From Selaginella moellendorffii (Eukaryota > Streptophyta > Lycopodiopsida > Selaginellales > Selaginellaceae), in contig NW_003314364.1 in assembly GCF_000143415.4 (NCBI RefSeq), forward strand, positions 32,501-68,077: DNA of 35,577 nt, in the 5' to 3' direction. Both the position numbers and the translations under genes were made by a program. This document shows, in pieces, positions 20,578-29,200 of this stretch (the stretch's first letter is position 1; each line of letters opens with the position of its first letter). The notes under the pieces are model-generated. The model saw only the letters and a list, made by a program, of their open reading frames with translations. It was not told the DNA's origin and searched no databases.

Positions 20578-22064
20578 TCCGAGATGGACCCGAGTTGGAG
20601 TCCGAAGTGGAGTCCGAGATGGACCCGAGTTGGAGTCCGAAGTGGAGTCCGAGATAGACCCGAGATGGAGTCCGAAGAAGGAGTCCGAAGATGGAGTCCG
20701 AGATGGAGTCCGAGATGGAGTCCGAAGTTGGAGTCCGAGGTGGACCTGAGATGGACCCGAGATGGAGTCCGAGATGGAGCCCGAGATGGAGTCCGAGATG
20801 GAGTCCGAGGTGGACCCGAGATGGACCTGAAATGGAGTCCGAGATGGAGTCCGAGATGGACCCGAGATGGAGTCCGAGATGGAGTCCGAGATGGACCCGA
20901 GATGGACCCGAGATGGAGTCCGAGATGGAGTCCGAGATGGAGTCCGAGATGGAGTCCGCAGTCGAGACCGAGACCGAGACCGGGACCGAGACCAAGACCG
21001 AGACCGAGACCGAGATCGGGACCGAGACCGAGACCGAGGCCGAGGCTGAGACCGAGCCCGAGCCCGAGTCCGAGTCCGAATCCGAGTCCGAGTCCGAGTC
21101 CGAGTCCGAGTCCGAGTCCGAGTCCGAGTCCGGAGCCTGAGAGGGTGAAAGCCCAAAGCGTTCGTCTCCCAGACCCTGGGGGGTTTGGTGAGCTCCAAAA
21201 GTATAGTAGGGGGAGGACTGCAGTGGAGCCAGTTTGGCCAGGAAAGGCCAGTTTGGCCCAGGAAGGCCGGACCCAGTGTTGGGTGATGAGCTGCCCACTG
21301 GGAAGTCCAAGACTAGAGTGAACACAGACCGACAAGCGGGGTAGCTTGGTGAAGTGTTCAAGAGCCGGCTCTAGTTCCCCCGGGAGATCGACTGGCCGAT
21401 GCTCCCAGTCCAAGTGTGGGTGGCACTACCTACTTGGATACCAGGCGTGGCTCAACGGAACCTCGCTCTAAGCCCATGGCTAGAGCACCCAAGGGCAGAA
21501 GGCGAGGAGAGTACCCAAGTGGCTCGCGTAAGGCCACGGTGTTCCGAAATGTTGTCCCAAAGGCCCAGACTGTGGAAAGGAAGAGGAGCAGTCCTCTGGG
21601 GTAGTGACCAAGGACACAGTCGTGTGGTGAGGAAGTCCCAGAGGACCGTGGGACTTAGTGGTCGGGCCTGTGGGTCTCGATCCAGTGGCAGTGTTGGCGA
21701 ACACGGCCAGGGGCAGAAAGGGACTTAGTGGGGACTGACAGAGGGATATTGGGGAAGGCTATTCCCCTTGTCGGTGGGCATCCTAAGGATGCTAAGGAGT
21801 GGATCTGAGATGACCACTCACGGATGGTTTGCCTAGTCTTGGAGAGCCAAGACGGTGATGCAAGTGGTATTGGACTACCAGTGTGGCAAAGGTGATTGGG
21901 CATGGCCTTAGCGTAACGGGCTGCTATGTCGGTGGTACCTTTGAGTGTCGGTCATGGGATCGGACACGTGGAGCACTTGGACCAAGTGCAAATGTTGAGT
22001 GGCATGGATGCCATTCTCGGGGCTAGCAAGTCCCAAGTCCTGGATTGGACTTATGGAGTTTGTG
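20578..22064 (+). mobile_element. E1 3' LTR, second segment (3' end deleted)
   Basis: Plus-oriented LTR sequence resuming after the gap. It shares diagnostic variants with 1385-3152, for example GACCTGAAATGG and GAGACCAAGACC. In the unique part it differs at only two positions from that LTR. It ends at GGACTTATGGAGTTTGTG, about 75-80 bp short of the LTR end, and then joins block A at 22065. Large ORFs spanning the N run (597 aa +, 360 aa -) are artefacts of joining minisatellite frames through Ns. Confidence 0.8.
21143..21216 (-). repeat. Shared 75-bp module in E1 3' LTR
   Basis: Reverse complement of the module: GGGTGAAAGCCCAAAGCG, then CTCCCAGACC, a G-rich tract and CCAAAAGTATAGTAGGGGG. 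The same arrangement is at 2235-2308. Confidence 0.8.
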
Positions 22065-23254
22065 CCCGTCACAAGCACATGTGTTGCACCACAGCAATAG
22101 GTGTGCAGCCCTCTACCAAAGGCACACACCACCCCACATCAGGAGGATTAACTGCCAGCCAGCCCACCACCACCGCATGCAAAGATCCGAGTCTCCCGGC
22201 TTTCACCAGGACCCGTCCCAATGCGCATTGTGGTGGCGAGCAGGGAGTGTGATGTTGCAGGTAGCAAAAGCAGAGCCACGAGCCAAAGCCAGAAGCCAAA
22301 GCCCACTTTGAGCTCGCCCCGCACGCAGTATACCACGTGAAGAGCACTCGCTCGCCCGGATTCGGACCCGGACTCGGACTCCGAGTTCAACTCGGACTCC
22401 ACCTCGGCTACCCGACCTCCAACACCCACACTATCCCTACTATACTTTTGGAACCCCCCACAGCCCCCCCCCCCTGGGAGACACACGCTTTGGGCTTTCA
22501 CCCCACAGCATGTATTAGTGTTCGGGCTTAGAATCTGGAAGTGCTGCGACTTCTGCAACATCAACAATGAAAAAGTGGTCATTTTTTCTTACTTTTTTTT
22601 TCCGAGTGTCACGAGACGACTCCTAGGAGCGGATGACACGTGGCACACTGTTCATGCCATGTAACATGTGCCGTTTTTAGTGGTTTTTCAACGTAAGAGT
22701 CACGTGACATATTTCGAGCTTGGTGTCATGGTAGTAAATGTAGTGTTGCCAACTCATATTTCGGCTAAAGTTGGATGTTTTTGAGTTGTTTTTTTTCGTA
22801 GTAACTTATATCGCCACGTGTTATTCCACGTGCTCTAAAGATGGCACACTGGCTCAATGTATGGAACGCAACACTATGCCATGTGCAAGCGTAGGGTTTA
22901 GGGTTTAGGGTAGGGTAGGGTTTGCCACGTGGCATACATTTTGAGCAATTTATATGCCATGAGCTATACCTTTTAGAAGGTGGCATTCAGACGGATGGTT
23001 TGGATGAGGTGGCATGCCACGTGGCATACTTTTATGTACTTATAGCATGCCACGTGCCAAACCCTTGGAGAGGTGGCATCTTGGAGGTTGCATGCCACGT
23101 GGTAAACCCTTGGAGAGGTGGTACCTATGGATGCCACATGGCAAACCCTTGGAAAGATGGCATCTTCGAGGTTGCATGCCACGTGACAAACCCTTGGAGA
23201 GGTGGTACCTATGGATGCCACGTGGCAAACCCTTGGAAAGGTGCATCTTGGAGG
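22065..23254 (+). repeat. Right copy of 1.19-kb direct duplication (block A)
   Basis: Near-identical to 195-1384 (three substitutions, no indel). Unlike the left copy it is not interrupted at its 3' end and runs on into the CACGTG tandem array. It contains the shared module (22429-22504) and the degenerate telomeric motif (22892-22923). No gene is supported. Confidence 0.9.
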
Positions 23255-23450
23255 TTGCATGCCACGTGGCAAACCCTTGGAAAGGTGCATCTTGGAGGTT
23301 GCATGCCACGTGATAAACCCTTGGAGAGGTGGTACTTATGGATGCCACGTGGCAAACCCTTGGAAAGGTGGCATCTTGGAGGTTGCATGCCACGTGACAT
23401 AACATTGGAAAATACCTCTTTTGCACTTGTATGCCACGTGGCATACCTTA
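23007..23450 (+). repeat. CACGTG-rich tandem array, uninterrupted copy
   Basis: About nine units of 40-50 bp, each with GCATGCCACGTGG or close variants followed by AAACCCTTGGARAGGTG. CACGTG is the plant G-box core and a perfect palindrome. ORFs of 100-305 aa running through the array on both strands are repeat translations with no gene-like feature. Confidence 0.88.
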
Positions 23451-23452
23451 GG

Positions 23453-23856
23453 CCCCGGACATGTCCGGGCCCAGATATGTGGGTCCCCAGACATGTCGGG
23501 CCCCAGATATATCCGGGCCCCGGACATGTCGGGCACCCGTTATGTCGGGCCCCGGACATGTCGGGCACCCAGAGATATCGGGCCCCGGACATGTCGGGCC
23601 CTGGATATATCCGGGCCCGGACATGTCTGGCCCCGGACATGTCGGGCACCCGATATGTCGGGCCCCGGACATGTCGGGCCCCGGATATATCCGGGCCCGG
23701 ACATGTCCGGCCCCGGACATGTCGGGCACCCGGACATGTCAGGCCCCGGATATATCCGGGCCCGGACATGTCTGGCCCCGGACATGTCGGGCACCCGATA
23801 TGTCGGGCCCCCGACATGTCCAGCCCTGGATGTGTCTAGCCCTGGATATATCCGAG
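23453..23856. repeat. 16-bp palindromic satellite (ACATGT / ATATAT)
   Basis: About 25 units of roughly 15-16 bp such as GGCCCCGGACATGTCG, GGCACCCGATATGTCG and GGCCCCGGATATATCC. Cores are self-complementary. The ATATAT-type unit recurs at irregular multiples of about 16 bp (near 23508, 23603, 23683, 23748), suggesting a loose higher-order pattern. The unit rarely creates stops, so frames of up to about 200 aa open on both strands. Confidence 0.9.
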
Positions 23857-23865
23857 TTTTATTTT

Positions 23866-24120
23866 GACACGTGGCATGGTCTTTGGTTTGATCTCATAGA
23901 GTTTTATGGTTTTCAATGTGTGCCACATTGACACGTGGCATGCCCTTTGGTTTGTTCTCATAGAGTTTTATGGTTTTCAATGTGTGCCACATTGACACGT
24001 GGCATGTGCTTTGGTTTGTTCTGAGTTTTATGGTTTTCAATGTGTCACATTGACACGTGGCATGCCCTTTGGCTTGTTCTCATAGTTAGAGTTTAGTGTC
24101 CTTGACCTTGTATGCCACGT
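23866..24120 (+). repeat. 64-bp tandem repeat with CACGTG boundary
   Basis: Units begin GACACGTGGCATG at 23866, 23930, 23994 and 24052 (periods 64, 64, 58). Each contains CTCATAGAGTTTTATGG, then TTTTCAATGTGT. The array decays towards 24120. Confidence 0.9.
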
Positions 24121-24360
24121 GACACACATATGTTTGGACTTGCTTGCCATGCCACGTGGTGACAATCACCAACACATTATTTCTAACTTATATCCTAGTT
24201 AATAACTAGCTAACGACACAATTTGGCAAATACACCTTACATTCACAATTGTAAGTAGTATTTAAAGACCATACACTTATATGCTATGGAAAAATACTCA
24301 AAGTTTATATATTAAAACAGTGATCTTACAAAAATAAATGACTTGTAAGGAAAAAAAAAA
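24121..24360. other. AT-rich spacer, nothing recognised
   Basis: AT-rich, non-repetitive sequence with two more CACGTG sites at its start (about 24113 and 24153). It ends in A10 at 24351-24360, which is T10 on the minus strand directly downstream of the 5S-like sequence. No gene or repeat was recognised. Confidence 0.5.
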
Positions 24361-24362
24361 GA

Positions 24363-24478
24363 GGGGGTCACTTGGACTTCCCGGGTGGTCACCCAGCCCA
24401 GTACTATTCAAGCCCAGGGACGCTTAACTTTGGAGGTCTGATGGGATCCAGTGCCATAGTCACAGTTTGAACCCACTC
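24363..24478 (-). rRNA. 5S rRNA-like sequence, diverged (probable pseudogene or 5S-derived element)
   Basis: The minus strand carries blocks characteristic of plant 5S rRNA in the right order: GGATCCCATCAGA, AGTTAAGCGT, TAGTACTGGGCTGGGTGACC and CCGGGAAGTCC, over about 116 nt. The first roughly 30 nt no longer resemble 5S, although the two extreme ends (GAGTGGGTT and GACCCCCTC) remain largely complementary as in helix I. T10 follows immediately, as in a Pol III terminator. It is a single copy, not a tandem 5S cluster. It could be a decayed gene, or a 5S-derived promoter inside a mobile element such as a Cassandra-type TRIM or a 5S SINE; no flanking TG..CA repeats were found to decide. Confidence 0.7.
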
Positions 24479-24539
24479 TGAAATATTTCACACTCCCCCT
24501 ACTCTTATAGTGTGGGGCAGCTGATCCAAAGCTGCAGTG

Positions 24540-24727
24540 TACCTCCACAATCCAGTGTTCTTTTTGGGTGCCAAAAAACCTGCGGGACGTGTGGTACCTC
24601 CCCAACAATTCACGAAGACCGTGTTTTGGGCCCCAAAATGCACGCTGCGAAATGCGGGGTACCTCCCCAACTTTTCGTGAAAATCACGCGTTTTGGGCCC
24701 AAAAAAGCCCGCGGAACACATGGTACC
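24540..24727. repeat. About 65-bp satellite, left part
   Basis: Units start at GGTACCTCCCCAAC (24593 and 24658), with GGTACC again at 24722. Each holds TTTTCGTGAAAATC, GCGTTTTGGGCCC and a CCGCGGAACA-type end. A more diverged unit lies upstream at 24540-24592. The array is interrupted by the gypsy element at 24728 and continues at 32074. Confidence 0.85.
24723..24727. repeat. Target-site duplication GTACC (left)
   Basis: Five-base GTACC immediately before the LTR TG at 24728. The matching copy is 32074-32078, directly after the other LTR. A 5-bp duplication is standard for Ty3/gypsy integrases. Confidence 0.95.
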
Positions 24728-25643
24728 TGTAGCGCACCTGAATTTGGAGCCGAACTCCAAGCCCGTTGCGCTACGAAACGAGGGTCCGGTGCAATCCCAT
24801 GAGCACCAGCTCCCCGTATCCAGCACCTGCACGCAAAATGGTGTCAGACGGAGTCTGGCACAATTTTGGCATACCGGTGGCCTAACGCAAGGAGGAGGGT
24901 ACTCCACTGACTAGAGCGGCGTGGAGCTTGGGCTTAGACCCAAGCCGGACGCAGAACAAGGAGCGACACAGCCCAGCGGGAGCCAAACTAATGTCTCAGG
25001 TGGTCGGACATGCATTCCAACCACTATCCCTACTATACATTTGGAACCCCCCACAGCCCCCCCCCCTTGAGGGACACACGCTTTGGGCTTTCACCCCAAG
25101 CCTCCCTTAGTACCAGGAGTTAGTCTCTGGGACAAGTCCGAAACTTACTAAATATGGAATGTCCTTAGATTGCGAATTTGGACACAGGACGAACACCATT
25201 GTGTTCAGGCCGATCTCTACACTCCGTAGATATGCCAAATGAGCTAATCTAGACACTTTCCATAAATAGTATTTGGGACCAAAATGAGACCAACACAAAG
25301 GGCGTGATAGCGAGAGTGTTTGGCAGACACGGTAAGCTATCATCCAGCGATATTGAGGGACTAGTCTCAATATGCGAGGGTTCTTGCCAAGCCAGTGCAA
25401 GACAGAGCAAAAGAGAACTAAGAGCCAGGCCGAGAATGCTCAGCTAGAAACACATAGGAGTTCCTACCTTATGTCCATCTGGCTAAGTACAGATGCTAAG
25501 CCCAGTAAACTAACACTTGGACAAGAGGGGCCAATAAAGGGAACCAGCAGTACCGACCTCCTGCCGTCATGGCAGTAAGGAGAGAGTGTCCGTAAGGACC
25601 GGTCGACAAGTATCTTTCGATACCTGAAGTCACATTCGCGACA
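24728..25643 (-). mobile_element. Chromovirus 3' LTR (916 bp)
   Basis: TG..CA ends (TGTAGCGCACC ... TTCGCGACA on the plus strand). It contains the shared 75-bp module at 25022-25097, antisense to the element. A TATA-like CTATTTATGG on the minus strand is at 25269-25260. The PBS-proximal LTR end has nested stems, outer GTAGCGCA/TGCGCTAC (24729-24774) and inner TTGGAG/CTCCAA (24744-24760). Confidence 0.95.
25022..25097 (+). repeat. Shared 75-bp module in gypsy 3' LTR
   Basis: CACTATCCCTACTATACATT, TTGGAACCCC, a C-rich tract, then GAGGGACACACGC and TTTGGGCTTTCACCCC. It is very close to block A's copy (559-634) although the surrounding LTR is unrelated. Confidence 0.8.
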
Positions 25644-25656
25644 CTCTCCCCCCCTT
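25644..25656 (-). other. Polypurine tract of the chromovirus
   Basis: The minus strand reads AAGGGGGGGAGAG directly before the 3' LTR start TGTCGCGAATG. This is the usual site and composition for the plus-strand DNA primer. Confidence 0.85.
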
Positions 25657-26250
25657 GGGGAAGATCGACGTCCTCGTCGATGCATACCCGAGTCTAGCAA
25701 ACCGTCAAGGAAACAACTCCGAAAGTTAACGGAAAGCACACTATGTGGGAAACACACCGACTTAAATGAGTTATGGAACTACCTCTCCTCTACGTCCAAA
25801 GACGTTAAGACTCAGACACCCTCCGGCCGTCACCGACAAGGAAATGACTAGCAAATTTAGCCACCCTTGCTGCTCCGAGGACCACTCGGCTTACAAAGGA
25901 ATGATACATCCCTGCCTGCAGGGACATAGGGAGAAGGCCAGAGGCCCAACTTCCCCTGAGCAAGAAATCAACCCCGTCGGGAAGATTTAGATAACTACTA
26001 TAAACTGGCAGATTAAGTTGTTTACACGACCACGCCCCTTTTCGAAAATGAGTCATCGAGAGAGAGGCGGGGACTTGTGATCAGTCTATAATAGTTATCC
26101 CCATGGTTATGGATTGAACCCATGCACCGAAGTGCCGAAGTCAGGCTGCCAAAACTGACCCAAGTACTAATGAACGAGAGAAACGACACTTTGATTATAG
26201 AAATATAGTATTTTATTAATTTGCAAGATTTATTACAAGATTTACAAAAG
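25657..26250 (-). other. Chromovirus 3' untranslated region
   Basis: 594 bp between the polyprotein stop (26251) and the polypurine tract. Short ORFs occur on both strands with no recognisable domain. Near 26100 it contains ATGGTTATGGATTGAACCC, but no tRNA fold was found. Nothing else is supported. Confidence 0.6.
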
Positions 26251-29200
26251 CTAGTTTTTATTACGTTTCTCATACTCCGTGACAAGCTCACGAGCATGTG
26301 TAAGATTCCTAAGAGGTTCCCAAGTTGATTCACAAGTCGGGTAACCTTTCCACTTAACGAGATATTCCTTCGCATGAGCCCGTCTTCGAAATCGAGAATC
26401 TAAGATAGATTCAGCTTCATACTCTGGTTCACCATCCACGATTACTGGCGGAGGACGCAAATCCGTAGAGCGTTCGACAGCAGCATGATATGGTGCCAGT
26501 AAACTGACATGAAACACATCATGTAGCTGAGATAACTCATCCGGAAGATCCAACTTATAGGATACATCACCAATGCGTTTCAACACCCGATAAGGTCCAA
26601 CATATCGCGGTAACAGCTTCCGAGACAAAGATCCCTTAATGTTCAAGTTTCGGGAAGATAGCCACACCCGATCTCCCACTTGATAGGATACATCCCGACG
26701 ATGCTGATCCTTATCACGTCGATACCTATTTTGAGCTTTGCCCATCGCCTCAGTTGCTCTAGACCAACCTTGATGTAGCTGCTCCGCATAAGTCTCAACG
26801 GCTGGAACCAACACTTCGGACATTGGTTTCGGTACAACAATCTGTTGAGGAACCCCACGAGCATTTCCTTGCAGCATCTCCCATGGAGAACAGCCGATAG
26901 CGCTGTGAAATGTGTTGTTATAACATATTTCTGCTGTATCCAAATGCTCAACCCAGTCGCGTTGGTCCGCCGCGACATAGTACCGTAGATAATCCTCAAC
27001 TTGAGCATTCACACGTTCGGTTTGCCCATCAGTTTGAGGATGATAAGCCGTACTAAACTTCAACTTGGTACCAAACAACTGGAACAGTGTGCCCCAAAAC
27101 TTCCCCGTAAACCTTGAATCTCTATCTGAGATCATCTCTTCAGGAAGACCACGAACTCGCACTACTTCATGGAAAAAGAGCTTTGCTGCTTGTTTCGCAT
27201 TCACTGTTCCCACAGTTGGAATGAAGTGTGCAATCTTCGACAACCGATCCACAACCACCATCAAAGTATCATAACCTTTAGACTTCGGCAAACAAGTGAC
27301 GAAATCAAGTGTCACACTTTGAAATGGCCATGCCAGTGCTGGAATGCACTGCAACTTTCCAGCCTGCTTCTCAGCTTTGCGCTTACATTGCTGGCATATA
27401 GGGCAGGAACGGACATAGTCCGCTACATCACCTTCCATACCAGACCAGAAAAATCCCTTTTTCAACGAAGCTAGAGTCTTTCGCTGTCCACCATGTCCCG
27501 CTGCCGGAACATCATGATGTTCCCGCAGAAATAACTGCTGAAGATCCTTAGAGGGAAGATACAATCTTTCTTGCTTATAGAATATAAGCCCATCCCGAAC
27601 TGAGAAGTGAAGTTTCGCATTAGTGCGACTAGCAACTTTTGCTGCCTCGCTACCAGGGCTCTGCTTCAACAACCCCGCACGGCATAAGATTGCCTTCGCC
27701 AATGGATCACTTCCATATGAAGCCCGAACGTCTTCCAACCAGTCCGAACTGATTGCCGATATTGCCCGGAATTGAGCTTGACGACTCAACGCATCCGGAA
27801 CAATATTGTCTTTACCAGGTTTATATATGATTTCAATATCATATCTAGCAAGCTTCTCTTGCCAACGAGCCTGCTTCGGCGTAAGCTTAGGCTGCGTAGC
27901 AAAGTAGCTTAGTGTGTTACTATCTGTATAAACCTTGGTGTGTCCACCCAAGTAGTGTCTCCAGTGTTCCAAGGCCGACACTATAGCAAACATTTCTTTC
28001 TCATGCGTTGGCCATCTTCGTTGGGTTTCATCCAATTTCTTGGAATAGAACGCAACGGGACAACCATGTCGCCTTAGCGTAACACCAACCGCTTTGTCAC
28101 AATCTTGCTGTAACACGGCACCAATAGCATATCCAGACGCATCACAATGCACCTCGAAGGGTTTATCAAGATCTGGGATCCTGAGAACAGGAACCGTAGT
28201 CAAGATCTCCTTCAATCGTACAAAAGCACGCTGGCAAGCTGGTGTCCAATGAAACGGAATACTACTCTTCGTCAACTCAGTCAACGGAAGAGCAATTCTT
28301 GCAAAATTGCGGACAAACTTGCGATAGTATCCCGCCAAACCGAGAAAGGAACGAACATCTGATACAGTGGTCAGAATTTCCCAGGACTTCACCGCTTCCA
28401 CTTTCTTTGGATCGACTTCAATCACGCCACCACTAACTATATGTCCGAGAAAGTTTACGCGCAATTGACCAAAAGCGCATTTGCTTTCCTTAGCATATAG
28501 TTTGTGTTCGCGCAACTTCTGAAACACCAGCTCCAAGTGTTTCAAATGATCCTCCAACGTCTCGCTGAAGACTAGAACATCGTCAATATATAGGACAACA
28601 AATGCGTCCAAATAATCTCCGAATATTCTATCCATCATAGTGCTGAACGTTGCTGGAGCATTGCATAACCCGAATGGCATGACAAGGAACTCGTAAGATC
28701 CGTACCGAGTCTTAAAGGCTGTCTTCTCCACATCCTGATCCGCCACCCGTATCTGATGATACCCGGACCGCAAATCAAGTCGCGTAAAATACTTAGCCTT
28801 TAAGAGTTGGTCAAACAAGTCATCAATGCGAGGCAAAGGATAACTGTTCTTGACCGTGATCTTATTGAGTGCCCGATAGTCAATACACATCCTCATGGTT
28901 CCATCCTTTTTCATAACAAAAAGGATTGGTGCTCCATAAGGTGACTTGCTGGGTCGGATATGACCTTTGTCAAGAAGCTCTGTGAGTTGCTTCTTGAGTT
29001 CAGCCATTTCCTTGATGTTCAACCGATATGGAGCTTTCGTAGGCGGTTTAGAACCCGGAATAACCTCAATCCGATGATCAACCTCACGGCTAGGGGGTAG
29101 CCCTGGTGGAGAATCCTTCGGGAAGATATCCTGATTCTGCGCCAACAACTCCAATATCTTCTTTGGTACAGGATCAACCCCGTCGCCAATTCGAACAGAG

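Noticed and set aside
19528-21321. 597-aa plus-strand ORF (and 360-389 aa partners) resembling an SR-rich protein
   Set aside because: It reads through 100 Ns and through a stop-free minisatellite in two oppositely oriented LTRs. There are no domains, and equally long frames exist on the other strand.
22922-23839. 305-aa plus-strand ORF and overlapping 202-aa minus-strand ORF
   Set aside because: They are translations of the CACGTG and ACATGT tandem arrays, open on both strands because the units rarely make stops.
23453-23856. Possible CRISPR-like array of short repeats
   Set aside because: The repeats are contiguous 16-bp palindromic units without unique spacers, in plant DNA with no cas genes.
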